In this document: positions 10,797 to 22,119 of the stretch, in pieces | Layout: each line of letters opens with the position of its first letter | Position numbering within the stretch: the stretch's first letter is position 1 | Assembly (NCBI GenBank): GCA_017163975.1 | Contig: JAFFSR010000249.1 | Span: 4,091,001 to 4,155,000 of the forward strand | Source of the DNA: Anastatus disparis | Taxonomy: Eukaryota > Arthropoda > Insecta > Hymenoptera > Eupelmidae | Direction: 5' to 3' | Length of the DNA: 64,000 nt | Made by a program: the position numbers and the translations under genes | Notes under the pieces: model-generated | Told to the model about the DNA's origin: nothing | The model's database searches: none | What the model saw: only the letters and a program-made list of their open reading frames with translations

Positions 10797-11705
10797 TACT
10801 GTCAAATGTAACCAATTGCGTTCGGTTTATACTCAATGTAACAATTATAAGTTCTGCTGTTTATGTGCTAGGAGCGAACTTGTACCTTGATTATATTATT
10901 TTTTTCTATACAATATTGTAAATGGATTTCATTATATTCATCAAGCATTTCTGCTAAATAAGAAACAGCCTTTTGCATTTGGTAGGTATCTGTAAAAGAT
11001 ATTATTAATGATTTTTCAGTAATAATAATTTGATATTAATAAATTATGCAGCAGAGCTTTATTATTTTACCTGTAAAAAATGTCTTCAAATCTTGTCGAG
11101 TAAGTTCAGGAATGTCTAAAGCTTCTGTTGATGTTAATGGACTGAACAAAGATTTTTTTCGGCCCCATCTGCTGTTTTCTGTTTATTGAGCTAATGTACT
11201 TGCATCAAAATTTTGAGTTTTAAATATGCTCAATACTTCGGGTTTAATAGATATTTGTGATACCAAACGCTTCCCAGAATGATTAATCAGAAAACACGCG
11301 AATTTGTAATATAATCCAACATTTTGTATCATACGACTATCAAGTTGATGGAGTAACTTGAATATTTGCCCAATAATTATATGAATAGCTTCAATAACCC
11401 ACCTTACAGCTGTAACACGTCTAGAGTGATTCAACTCTGCACCTAATTATTTTCTCTGCCCTTTCGAAGATGGTATAAGAACTTCATATTGACATTCTTT
11501 CAATAACGATTCTCCGTTAAATATGTTACGAAATCCTCTATCAAGCACGAAAAGATCTTTTGGTTTTAGTAAGTCATTGAAATCAATATTTTGGCACAAT
11601 AAATCACGAAAAATATCAGCATCATTTCTATCTGCATAGAAAGGACTCTATACATGGGTCATCTGGAGCACAAACAGTAAAAGGCTTAAACAGAGGTACT
11701 TGCAT

Positions 11706-13575
11706 AGTATGTCATCTATATAATTCACTGTGAAATTTGATAAATTATGTTTTCGTATTATGTTACTTAGAATCCTTTGGAAAATAGCTGGTGCTGTTCT
11801 CAATCCAAATGGCAGGAAAGTCTATTGAAAATGGCCTTCTTGGGTTACAAAGCCTGTCATCACACCTTGTATGATGAGAAATGAGAAATCGCAAGAATAA
11901 CGTCGTTAACGTTGATTGGTTTAAAAGCGAAACCGTTTTCGCTGCATTCAGAAAGAATCTTCTTGCGTTCCTCACCATCATAATGTGACGAAACCGACAC
12001 CCCAACAAAGTGTGCATTAAGCTCATCTGGAGTGAATCCATTCAAATCCCCTTGAGGTCCGGATAAGAGTCCCAGCTCTCTTTACTCCTTCCAGACATTA
12101 CCGTTTGCAAGGCCCTCAAACAGTCTGTTATAGTAATATTTAGTTCTTGCGCGTTCAGTCTGTTCGTCCACTGCCTTACGTAACTGCAGAAATTCAGAGA
12201 GATATTGACTGTCATTTATCCGTTTGTATCATCTATATGTGGCATCTCTCTTGCGCTGCATCTGCGACAATTTTTGGAATGGTTGTGCTTGAGGAACTAT
12301 TATTTAAATCTCTGAAATCTATACATAATCTTGATTTCTTGTTTTCATCTCTTTTATAAGTTAATGTTACTGGTGCAGCAAAGGGACTGTATGATTCTTC
12401 TATTAGATTTTTTTTTAATAATTACGAAATTCGCTCTTCTATTTTTTTCTTGTCTTTAATTGTGCATCTATATGGTTTCTTGCTGCAGTATTTATCTATT
12501 ATAAGATCTATTCTGGCTTTGTTATCTTTCATAGTGCCTATATCATACTTATCTTTTGGAAATATATTTTTATGTTTGTCTATTAGATTCTTTATTGTTT
12601 TTTCTTTATGCTGATTTAGGTGACTTGTTAAAACATTGAAAGTACTTATTTTAACATGTTCATTGAAATTTATTCGGTACTCTTTTATAATTTTTTTAGG
12701 TTCGGAAATTTTCTGTTCTATCTCTAATTTTTCATTTTGTATCAATTTAAATTTTTTTATACAATCTAATCCTATTAAAAAGTTATATTTAAAATTCTTA
12801 TTAATTATGAACACATTCATGTAGTTTTCTATATTCATAATTTTTATTTTTATTTATGTCAATCCATTTCAAATTCGTTCTATTTTGTTACTGTTATATT
12901 TTGAATGTATCAGCTTTGCATTTATTAATGAAACGTTTGATCCTGGATCATATATAGCAGGTACTTCTAAAATGTCATTCAGTTAAATATTAAGTTTAAT
13001 TAATGGTAGTATTATTAGTTGGATCCTCGTCGCTTCATTCTACATCCAATGTTAAGGAGTTCACTTGTTTTATCTTGTTATTTTTATTTTGTTGATCTTT
13101 GGACCAACATTTAACCTCTGGATGAAAACGTGTCCTTTTTTCTTTTTCTTTGCATATTTTACAAGGTATTTTTTCATTTTTATCTTTGACGTATGGTTTA
13201 TTTTTTTTTAAGTCTAAATTTTTTTATAAGTTAGAGATTGTGTAGGTCTTCAGTTTTTGTGAGTTTTTCCCTATCAATTTTATTAATTATGTAATTCGGT
13301 GAGCCTGTAGCAATAAGGTCTATTAATTTTCCATTATCAATAGTTTTCCTTGCTTGCAATGAAAGTTTTTTTTCACAGAATATTCTAATAACGAACCGGT
13401 TTGATATTTAAATGACAATGCATACCTTATTGGAGACCAACATTTACTGGCGAATGTATTGCAAAAATTTTCTTTCCACTCTTCCCAATTTTTTTTAATT
13501 GTAAGCTTTAAAAATGTACAACTATACGAATCTGTAACCTCTCCCTTGCTTTCTTTTTTAATACTCAAGTTAAGA
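11706..13575 (-). pseudogene. Ty3/Gypsy element A, left part: gag C-terminus, protease and RT
   Basis: From right to left: the gag block WEEWKENFCNTFASKCW and RYALSFKYQTGSLLEYS (13568-13323); a zinc-knuckle-like CKICKEKEKRTRFHPEVKCW near 13150; a retropepsin-like region, disrupted, near 12950; a linker ORF 12838-12422; RT block EESYSPFAAPVTLTYKRDE...SRLCIDFRDLN near 12300-12400; then, past a foreign insert, GFVTQEGHF, LPFGLRTAPAIFQRIL and VNYIDDIL, the RT catalytic motif, at about 11715. Many stops and shifts are present. RNase H and integrase are absent because DDE_Tnp_4 sequence begins at about 11705. The N-terminal gag continues at 22996-23660 on the far side of element B. Confidence 0.8.
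11885..12285 (-). mobile_element. Non-LTR retrotransposon fragment inside Gypsy A's RT
   Basis: Between the Gypsy blocks CIDFRDLN and GFVTQEGHF there are about 400 bp that encode KLSQMQRKRDATYR, YLSEFLQLRKAVDEQTERAR, KELRELGLL-like sequence and FTPDELNAHFVGVS. This resembles the linker between endonuclease and RT of Jockey/R1-like LINEs. It is not expected within a Gypsy RT. It is on the same strand as the host element and contains stops. Confidence 0.68.
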
Positions 13576-14770
13576 TGATTAACAACCCTTTTATTCTACT
13601 TATTTTATTAGATATTTTACAAAAGCAACAACGTTAACAAATTGTTAATAGCTAGCGCGCCTTGCCTAGCTATTGCGAACTCTTCAGCATCCACGTTGTT
13701 AAGGTATTTCTTCTGGAGATCAACCTGTAAAATACATTCATGAAATAGAGTCGTTAATAAGTTAGCGCGCCTTGCCTAGCTTATGCAGACCTCTTTTGTG
13801 TGTATTTTTGTTAGTTATTTTTGTTACAAGTCGTTTATAGCCAACGCGCCTTGCTTAGCTATAGCGGACTTGTTATTTAATAAAGGGTTAGTAATTTTTG
13901 AATATTAGTTGAAGAGCCCGTTATTGTTAAGAACCAGACGTCTCAACGTGCGGTGCTCAACAAAGGATTAACGGCATGTCGGAGCTGCAGCAATCGAGTT
14001 TTGCTTTTTTTATTTTATCAATATCTTTTTAAATTCTTAAATTAAACAAATATAATGACTTGTCCGCACTAAAGCTATATTTATACAATAATTTTTGTTA
14101 AAATAAAAAATCATTTGGACTTTATTGGATTGGAAATTAGATATCAAACTCGACAAACCTAACCTTAAAATACGACATATTAAAAGTTTGTATTATAACT
14201 TTGTATGTATAATATTTTGGTGGATTTCTTGAGTTGTCCGCACTAGAGTTTAATCTTACAAATTTTTTCTTTGTAGCAAAGAAACTCGATAAAACGCATC
14301 GTTTATTCATAAGTTAAGATTGGAAATATTATTAGAAGGCGGACAGCTTCGTCATGCTCTTAATAGGACGAGTAATATTAGCTTGAATAAGCTCTTTATT
14401 TAAAAGTAAGAATTTACAATGCCAATACAAAGCGTGTTATCGCGGGTGTAATGTATATCTTGCTATGAGCAATGCGATGGTCAAGCGCCAGTTGTTGCTC
14501 CTAGCAAGGTATGATGCTTCTGCTGAAAGAGCTGATCCAAGAGTGACGAGAGTCACAAGCTCCTCGTACTACTTGCATCAACTCTCTCTGGTCTCTCTCC
14601 CACTCTTCTCACTTAGTAGAAGAGACGGAGAGCCTCCGTGTACTTTCAGCGGTACTTACACATGCAAGCGCGCGTATGTACGTTCAACCACTTTGGTCTT
14701 TTTGGGTGTTTGCGCGCGCATCTTCAAGTAATATTACGGTCTCAGGGCCGTACTTACTAGGGCGCTTACA
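13576..14770 (-). repeat. 3' LTR of Gypsy B (expanded relative to the 5' LTR)
   Basis: It begins TGTAAGCGCC at 14770 (minus strand). By eye it is about 90% identical to the 5' LTR over 14530-14770 (shared CGTACTACTTGCATCAACTC and CACTTTGGTCTTTTTGG). It is again similar over the hairpin region at 13750-13870. It carries about 450 bp extra in the middle and three hairpin units instead of two. A purine stretch GAGAGACAA directly precedes it and could serve as polypurine tract. The left end near 13576 is a guess from a TG...CA pair. Confidence 0.6.
13645..13870 (-). repeat. Three structured hairpin units in the LTR
   Basis: The units lie at about 13646-13680, 13750-13792 and 13829-13871. Each has an inner stem around a loop resembling GCGCGCCTTGCC: ATAGCTAG/CTAGCTAT, ATAAG/CTTAT or TATAGC/GCTATA. 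Two of the units also have an outer stem, GAGTC with GACCTC or AAGTC with GACTT. Two further units occur in the 5' LTR. Confidence 0.65.
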
Positions 14771-14929
14771 TTGTCTCTCAAAATTAAAATTGATTTTGCA
14801 TATTAATTCGATTAATCAACGGGAAAAATCGATTTTATTTTTATAAACGCGACAATTACGAACATGCGCGCACAAACACCAAATTTTGCACTTAACACTA
14901 CCCTGGTGGCGTGGAGGTATGTCCCCCAA

Positions 14930-15990
14930 AAATAAAAAACGATTTTTCACATATAAAAATAAACTAAAATATATTCTTGAGTTTTTTGTTTTTTTTTTTA
15001 CTAATAGAACAAAAATAAACTTAACTACAATAATTTTTTGTTTTTATTTTTATTTAAACTAAATCAAAAATTTATTCTTTTTCCTATAATTAAAAATGCT
15101 ATTTTCTTTTTACAAAAACATAAAAACACTTTTTTCTTTAATTTATAATTTTTTATTTGTATAACTTAACTTAAAAATAATGTCTTTTTGTCTTTAAAGT
15201 TTTATTTTATCTTTACACGTTTACTTTTCATTTTTACTTCTTACAATAGTACTAAAAATTTTCTATTTCCACAAACTTAAAATGTCTTTTTAAACAAACT
15301 CAAATTAAAATCATTTTACTTTTTATTTTACTATTTTTCTGAGCGTAAGTTTATTTTTCATTTTTATTTTGACTAAAAAAAAAATTTGTTTTGTTTTAAC
15401 TTCTGTTGATTTTATGTCTTATTTTATACTAATTACTATAACAAACAAAAATTTTTGTCTTTTTTTTCTTTTAAACTTAAAAACAATAATAAAATTTTGT
15501 CTTTTCTTTATTTAAACTAACTTATGCAAAAAAAATGTTTATTTTAATAATTATAACAAAAATCTTTTCTTTTTTAAATCATTAAATAAAAAATTGTAAA
15601 CACTTTTGCTTTCTTTTCTTTTAGAAATTGAAACTAAAAATCACTTTTGTATAGTTAACTTAACACTTTTCTGTTTATTTTTAATTTAACTAAAAAATTT
15701 TACTCCACTTTTTACATTTTTTAACTTAAAATTCAACTGTTTTTTATTTTATCACTTTTATTTTATTTTTAGTTCGCTTTTTATCAACCTTTTTTTCTTG
15801 CTTTTGATTTTTCTTTTTCGTTTAATTTTTCTTCTGTTTTTTACTCTTATTATCTTTTTCTTTTTAAAACTAATTTAAAAAAATGTTTATTTTAATCATT
15901 AATTAAAAATTCAATTTGACACTTTTATTTTTGTTTAATTTCACTCTTGAGTTAACTTCTTTTTTTGTCTTTTAACACTATTTTTTCTCT
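14930..15990. repeat. ~1 kb T-rich (A-rich on minus) low-complexity tract
   Basis: The stretch is nearly G-free on the plus strand. It has recurring AACTTAAAA..., GTCTTTT... and ACTAAAAAT motifs at irregular ~40-60-bp spacing, suggesting a decayed tandem repeat. No coding frame is supported. It lies between the integrase end and the 3' LTR of element B. Confidence 0.55.
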
Positions 15991-16389
15991 CGCTTTCTTC
16001 TACCCATTTATCCACATCTTCGTTATCATCTTCTAAATCATCTCTGCATGTTACTATTCCTCTTTGTTCTTTTTTATATTGTTCTAACTTCCATCCAGCA
16101 TAATAGATTTTCATGTTTCCCTTTCCTCTTCTTGATTCAAATTCACTTATAAATAATTCTTCTTCGTCTTTTTTATTTTTAATTTTTCTTTTGTTTGTTT
16201 CTTTTTTTATTTTCTCCTCCCAATTTTTTTTTGTGGTGTGTTGGTGGTTTTATTAATTTTATAATTGTTTGTGTAATACCAATAGTCGGGGTCACTGAAA
16301 TCCATTGGGTGAGGCTGAGCAAATCTAGAGGTGCTTGGATGGATGACGTTCCCGAGATTGCTGCTTCTTATCTCCGGATCTTTATCCAT
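15945..16389 (-). CDS. Acidic coding-like segments of unknown identity
   Basis: Two minus-strand pieces lie in sequence. The piece at 16389-16207 starts MDKDPEIRSSNLGNVIHPST and contains DFSDPDYWYY. A second piece in another frame, about 16175-15945, reads EFESRRGKGNMKIYYAGWKL, then RDDLEDDNEDVDKWVEES. The amino-acid composition and absence of stops look more protein-like than the flanking low-complexity DNA. It sits where an env or third ORF would be in element B, but I see no signal peptide, furin site or transmembrane segment. I do not recognise it. It could equally be the start of another element's gag. Confidence 0.35.
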
Positions 16390-16750
16390 GTTATATTTTT
16401 TGCTTTGACACCTGCTGCATTGTGTGCTTTACGTTGAAGTATCGCATGGTTTGTGCGCTATTTTCTCGTAAACGTGTAGTTATATTTTCTTGCTATACTG
16501 TTCTGATTTTGCGAGAGAGGAAAAACAATTTTTGGCGATGTGGCTTACTCGACGTTTTAACCAACAATGGGTCGCATCCTCAACTTTTTTCCATACTTTT
16601 TTCACTAATTCTTTGACTGTTTCTATGTATATGTGTGTACGTATAACTATTGTGCTTGTCATAGTACCTATTTAGTTTTTACCTTTGACCTTTAATATAC
16701 TATTTGTGTAAGTACGCATACTACAGCGTACACATTTTGCGTTATATTCA

Positions 16751-16960
16751 ATGGCGCCCAACAAAATAACCCACAGGAGCAACCGTATAAGGTTCAGCAT
16801 TAAGTTATTAGCATTAAGCAGAGCGAACAGAGCAAGTAGCAGTAGCAGTTATTAGCATCAAGTAGAGCGAGCAGAGCAAGTAGCAGTAGCAGTTATTACG
16901 AAATTATCGGTTCCACCGAAGTACTTTTGTGTGGGGAGGGGGATTGTAACATGGTGAATT
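16751..16960 (+). mobile_element. Remnant of a plus-strand LTR element: PBS-like, leader and PPT-like sites
   Basis: TGGCGCCCAAC at 16752 resembles a primer-binding site. About 180 bp later GTGGGGAGGGGGAT resembles a polypurine tract and is followed directly by TGTAACATGG, an LTR-like start at about 16945. No internal coding region lies between them, so this would be an internally deleted copy. I could not find matching LTR copies on the two sides. A similar leader (TGGCGCCAAACG, minus strand) lies at 49680-49850. Confidence 0.4.
16809..16898 (+). repeat. Two tandem 45-bp units
   Basis: The segment AGCATTAAGCAGAGCGAACA... recurs after 45 bp as AGCATCAAGTAGAGCGAGCA.... Each unit ends in GTAGCAGTAGCAGTTATT. 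It lies between the PBS-like and PPT-like motifs of the LTR remnant. Confidence 0.75.
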
Positions 16961-17046
16961 TTCACCCACATGTTATATTTCCATAAAGATAACTACTATA
17001 CCGGCGAAGAGCCTTATAAGTATGATTTTAATTTGTGTATAGCAGT

Positions 17047-17118
17047 GCGGCATTGGCTCGGTGAATAGAGTTTGTACTTGGAGATCTTGAGAAACGGGGT
17101 TCGCTCCCGGTGTCCGCT
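17047..17118 (+). ncRNA. tRNA-like sequence (SINE head or pseudo-tRNA)
   Basis: An A-box-like TTGGCTCGGTGAATAGAG and a B-box-like GGGTTCGCTCCC are at tRNA spacing, and GCGG/CCGC ends could pair. Acceptor and anticodon stems are poor and there is a T-run downstream (TTATTTTTT). It is unlikely to be a working tRNA. Confidence 0.45.
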
Positions 17119-17248
17119 TATTTTTTAATTCAAAAAGTCTCATGTTTCAATGGCATTTGCACATGTTATTTTTTTATCTTTTCTGCATTCCTTTGCTTTT
17201 AATATTTTTTCTTTATTTTAAAATAATTTTTTAGCTGAGATACTTTTA

Positions 17249-17395
17249 GAACGGTTTAAGGTGTTCTATATGGGACTTTTCACGTTTTTATTTTTTATAA
17301 TTACAATAGATTGAATTTATTATTTTTATTTATTTTAATTGTTAGCCTAATAGAACGGTTTGAGGTGTTCTATATGGAACTTTCCACGTTCTACG
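17249..17395 (-). repeat. Short direct duplication of the integrase C-terminus
   Basis: The ~45-bp segment AGAACGGTTTAAGGTGTTCTA... at about 17250 repeats at about 17353 with a few changes. The right-hand copy encodes the terminal HIEHLKPFY of element B's integrase, so the left-hand copy is a downstream duplicate about 102 bp away. Confidence 0.7.
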
Positions 17396-20300
17396 TCTTT
17401 TTCATCAGTTAATAGATATGTATCTGGTGCAATGATGTTTTTGATGATATATGGACCTTCATATATCTCAAAAAATTTTGTGATTTTATCATCATCTGCA
17501 CTTGATACGTTTAATGATTTGAGCAGTACTTTATCATTTAAATTTAATTGAGAATGAGTACTTTTAGCGTTTTTTGCATTCGCTCTATCTTTTATTTTCT
17601 TATGCATTTTATTTTTCGCATAGAAAATTTTTCTTTTATATGGTACGTCAGTATTTTCTAATTTAAAATACTATTCTCATGTTCTAGTTGCTTTTTCGCC
17701 CATATGTAATTCAGTTGGCGTAAAACCTGTTGTTTCGTATGTAGTTTCGTTCATTATGATTTGAATTTTTTGCATATATGACGCCCATGATTTATCTGAA
17801 TTATTCACATAAATTCTAAAAAATCGACCTAATTCTCGGTGAATTCTTTCCACAATATTGCTCTGTGGGTGTCTTATGGATAAATAAATTATTTTAATAT
17901 TTTCATTTTTTAATTTTTCTATCCATTTTTTAGACGTAAATTGCGTACCATGGTCAGTCATTATTGACTGTGGTTTACCATAATTTGGTACATAATCGTT
18001 AAATATTTTTCTAATTGTTGTTAATATATTTGCCTTTTTAATGGGATACATTACAACGTATTTAGAAAATACATCTATAGTTGTTAAAATATATTTAACG
18101 CCTTCTATAGATGTTGGCAATGGATCATAGAAATCAATCGATAGTATTTCATTTTTTTCATTTACTATGATTGGTTGCATTTCTGCGTTGTATTTTACGG
18201 TCAAGTATTTTGTCTTTTGACAAGTAATGCATGATTTTAAAATTTTATGTACATGCTTTTTTAATTTAGGAGCTGTGAAGCTTTCTGTTAATAATTTGTA
18301 CGTTTTTTTGGGACCGATGTGCCCATAGAAATCGTGTATTTCTATTATGAATTCTTTTAATAATGATTCTGGTATTATTTTTTTTATCCTGATTCATCTA
18401 TTTTATATAAAAAATCATTTTCGAATTTATAATGATTTTTTATTTTATCATTTTTTAACTCATTTAATTTTTTTTATTATTTTGGTGCAATATGCATCAT
18501 TATTTTGAGCTTTTTTAAAGCTTTTCAACAATTTTTCTAATTGTTTATTTATTTTAAATTTATTCCTGATATTTGCAAGTAATACTTCGTTTTCGTCGTA
18601 TTTTGCGTTATCAGATGCTTGTCTGCTTAAAAAATCTGCAGCATCATTTATTTTTCCAGGTATATGTTCTAGTTTAATATTAAAATCTTGGATTGACAAG
18701 GCCCATCTTCTCAATCTATAATTGTTAAATTTACATTTATTTAAAAAGTAATAGCTTCATGGTCTGTTCTTACAGTTATTTCTTTAGCACCTCTCAGGTA
18801 TGTGTCAAGCTTATGTAAGGACCATACGACAGCTAATAATTTTTTTTCGGTAGTGAAATAATTCAATTCACTACCTTTTAATGTTCTGTTAATGAAACAG
18901 ACAATATTTTCACGATTATATTCGTCTAATTGCGACAAGATTGCAGCTATTGCGTAATCGCTTGCTTCTGTCGTTAGTATAAAAGGTTTTTCCATATCTA
19001 TGAATTCCAAAATGATATATTCAGTGAAAAGATCCTTTATATTTTCAAAGGCTTTTTGCTACCTTGCCCCCCATTCGTAGGGTACATTTTTTCTTAATAA
19101 TCCAATTAATGGCGAGATTTCATTCGCATAACCTTTCGCGAATTTCGTATAAAAATTTACAAACCCCAAGAATGCTTGTAATTCTTTAACATTTCTTGGT
19201 GTTTTAAAATGTTTGATTGATTTAATTTTTTCTGGATCTGGTGTTATTCCTTTCGACGTTATAAAGTGTCCAAAAAATTTAATTTTTTGCTTCATAAAAT
19301 TTGATTTTTTAAAATTAAATTTCAAATTATATTTAATTGCTTTATTTAATAATTGCTCTAAATGATCCATGTGCTCTTCGAATGTCGATGACCTTATATG
19401 CAGATTATCTACGAAAGCTAGCACAAATTCATGCATATCTTTTATTACGTAGTCCAGCCCTTTTAACAATGCAGCGCTGCTGGTTTTTATCCCAAAAACA
19501 GCTACATTGAATTTATATACTTTGTTATCAATTTTAAACGCAGTATATTTTTTACTTGGCTCGGTTAATTCGATTTGCCAATACGAGCTCGTTAAATCTA
19601 AGCTCGACATGAAATTTTTCTCTTTACATCTGTGAAAAATTTCTTCTATTGAAGGTGGTGCTTCGTAATCGTCAATTATTTTCTCATTCAGTTTACGAGC
19701 ATCCAAACAAAGCCTTACAGTGCCATCTTTTTTTATTACTGTAACTATAGAATTTATATAAGGGCTTTTTGATCTCCTTATAATTCCTTATTCTTCCATT
19801 TTTTCTATTTCCCTTAGTACCTTTTCTCTATGATTTATAAGAATTGGATAAGGTCTAGAATAAAATGGATGATCGTCTTTAAGTTTGATATCATGCTGAT
19901 ATGATTTCAATAAACCTGGAACCTTTCTAAACACTCTACTATACTTTTATATTAATAATGTTAATTCTTGTCTTTGTTTGTTTGTGATATTATCACATTC
20001 ATTTATTTTTTCCTGAATCTCATCATTAGTGAGTTCAGTTATATTAAAATAATTTTTGGAATTGAGAATTCGATGATTCTCGTTTTCCATTGTCAAGTCG
20101 TATGAGTTATGATCATTGTCGTTTTCATACACTTCGGGTATTTGCATAGCTGAGTATGCTAAAGAATTCATTTGTTTTTCGGTATAAGATAAATTTATAT
20201 CTTTACCATTAACCATTATTAATATTTCTTCTAGCATCGTGTTTATAATCATACTTAAAGCCTTTTGAGTATCATATCCGATGATAACATCCTTGACTAA

Positions 20301-20691
20301 TTTCGGAATTATTAAGTAGATTATTTTTATTTCTACATTTTTAAACTTTGTTTTTATTAATAATTTCCTTTTTATTCTTGTAGTTTTTGTGCCTGTGGCA
20401 TAATTATAAACTTCTCAGTTATTGGCAATAAAGGGCATTTTTTAAATGTTTCGTAATTCTGAAAATAAAATTGCTCCGACATGCAGGTAACTCGCTACCT
20501 GAATCGATTAGAGCTTTGACATTTATGTTTTCTAATTTTATTTCAATTTCTGGGCAACATATAATATTATTTTCTTTTGACTCTTTTTGTTCGATATCAT
20601 GAATTAAATCATGTTTTATGCTTTCTTGCATAGAAGATAATATTTTTGGGTTTTTTTCATCAGTTGCAACCTTACCCCTTGTATTATTCAC
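17344..20691 (-). pseudogene. Gypsy B pol: protease, RT, RNase H, integrase
   Basis: Domains from right to left: protease with ALIDSGSE near 20500; linker ORF 20252-19947; RT from 19706 with FMSSLDLTSSYWQIEL, VFGIKTSSAALLKGLD and FVDN at 19404-19415; RNase H ILTTEASDYAIAAILSQ at 19010-18741 and LEHIPGKINDAADFLSRQ; integrase core 18204-17677 with SIDFYDPLP, TDHGTQF and NIVERIHRELG (D, D, E); and a C-terminal GPY/F-like module YEGPYIIKN...TYLLTDE (17607-17347). The RT catalytic FVDD reads FVDN and the first RNase H aspartate reads E, so the enzymes would be inactive even without the several stops and frame changes (for example at 19710-19800, 20260-20420 and 18205-18460). The codon bias is extreme (Lys/Asn/Ile). 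Confidence 0.86.
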
Positions 20692-20708
20692 CTCAGGTGC
20701 AACTTTAT

Positions 20709-22012
20709 TTAGTTTTCCTGATTTTTATCATTATTTTCATCGCTTATGTCTATATTTAAGACATCTAATTCCTTGCTGCTTTCTTGTATGAATTTTCTAT
20801 TTGCAGGTGATTTTAATTCTTCACGCTGGTTGGTTTTTTGTTTATTTTTATTATCTTCAATTTTAGTGACATTTACACTAGGATCATGAGGTTTTTTATA
20901 TTCTTGTTTATAAGCATTTTGATTTTGTGCATTATTATTTTGATTATAATAAGCTTTATTTGTGTTTTTGTTTTTATTAAACGTTTTTTGTTGACTATTG
21001 TTTTTATTTGCTGCTCTTTTTTCCTTCAGTTTATCATCATTGTCAGAATCTGACAAGATTTTAAATAAAGTGTTTTTATCTCTCTTTTGAGAGAATTGCA
21101 TAGCTTGCCTAATATTTCTGCTGAAATGTTTGCTGATTTTCTCAGCTAGTTCTTCTTTAGAATATTGAAGATTTAACTTTTTGGCGAAACCATATACTTG
21201 GGTAGCGTAAACCATACGACTTAGTTTTCCGTTTTCGTAGAATTATCCAAATTCAACTTTTCTTCGAGTTGTTCTTTGGAAATCTTTGGAAATTTGTTTT
21301 GCCTTTTATTTAGCCATCGACCTTTTGACTTTATTATATGTATTCTCTCCTATAATATTCGTGTTTGGACTTAACATTTGCGCATATATAGCAAAAGATT
21401 CTTAAACAATTTCAATTGTGTACATTGTAACATTAATCTTCTTGCTTTTCTGCGCGACCTTCAAGTATCTTTCTTTTATCATTGACAAATGCTATATATA
21501 GCATAGTATACTATAGAATTTAATATTAGTTAAAATTTTAGTCGATTTTTTGACTTTGTTTTTAGACAAAGGAAATTCTTTTTACAAAACTTTTAATTTC
21601 TTTGGTATTTAATATACCATTTTTCTTGCGTTTTCACGCTTTTTTTTTCTTTTATTTTTATTGAGTTTCATAAATTTTTTTTTATTGGTTTTCTGATTTT
21701 TTATAGATTTTTTTGTATTTTTCGATTTTTTAAATTTTTAAATTTTTCATTTTTAACGTAATTAAAAATATATGTCTCTAATTGAGCCAATTTTTTCTTA
21801 ATTTTCAAATTTTGGTCTCGCGTTTCTTTATTGATAGACACAATGTCATTTTCTAATTTTTCTATTCTACTATCAATAGAATTTGAACATTTTACGATTA
21901 GATCGTTTCTTTGACTGTTTGTATCTATTAAATCTTGGATTCCATTTTCCAGATATTCTATTCTGTTATAGTCTGTTCCTTGGAACAGACTATTCGGAAA
22001 ATTGGGAATCAT
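20709..22012 (-). pseudogene. Gypsy B gag
   Basis: Two frames remain. 22012-21701 begins MIPNFPNSLFQGTDYNRIEY and includes a heptad-like stretch (RIEKLENDIVSINKETRDQN), probably a coiled coil. 21215-20709 contains YSKEELAEKISKHFSRNIRQ and a long Asn/Lys/Gln-rich tail. No zinc knuckle is visible in the tail. Between them (21216-21700) the frame is broken. It lies directly downstream of the primer-binding site and upstream of protease, as expected for gag. Confidence 0.65.
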
Positions 22013-22101
22013 TAAAAAGAATTTTTATTATAATTTTAAATTTATATTTCTATTGTTATTACGCGACCTTAATCTCGCGTAGGTTTCCTCAACAACGGTT
22101 G

Positions 22102-22118
22102 AGAACCAGTGGGCGCCA
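22102..22118 (-). promoter_or_regulatory. Primer-binding site of Gypsy B
   Basis: On the minus strand the LTR ends ...GGTCACA and one base later TGGCGCCCACTGGTT begins. TGGCGCC is a common retroelement PBS start. It was used to fix the LTR end at 22120. Confidence 0.6.
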
Positions 22119-22119
22119 A

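Larger units (their letters stand above)
9814..11705 (-). pseudogene. DDE_Tnp_4-type transposase with C-terminal SWIM zinc finger, interrupted
   Basis: Read leftward from about 11705 the segments are: YADRNDADIFRDLL; LFVLDRGFRNIF, with the catalytic D of DRGFR; then, after one stop, ELNHSRRVTAVRWVIEAIH, with the catalytic E. The exon ends ACAG|GTAAAA at 11071. An 81-bp intron (10990-11070) joins in phase to TYQMQKAVSYLAEMLDEYNE, then VQVRS, a stop and HINSRTYNCYIEYK. Past a SINE at 10588-10796 comes CECAIGLKTIGSCSHVANV, a SWIM finger (CxC...CxH). After the MITE at 9852-10312 the frame finishes with TEVDNDDD and a TAA at 9814-9816. The N-terminus is lost where it meets Gypsy sequence at about 11706. 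I recall similar proteins from insects, where they are multi-copy and Harbinger/IS5-like. It is dead: several stops and two insertions. Confidence 0.75.

Noticed and set aside
14465..14731. 88-codon ORF and its relatives at 22782 and 22847
   Set aside because: They fall within the two LTRs and read against the element's direction. The similarity reflects LTR homology, not coding.
15945..16389. Envelope gene of the Gypsy element
   Set aside because: The position would fit, but there is no signal peptide, cleavage site or transmembrane segment, and it consists of two frames of an acidic unknown protein.
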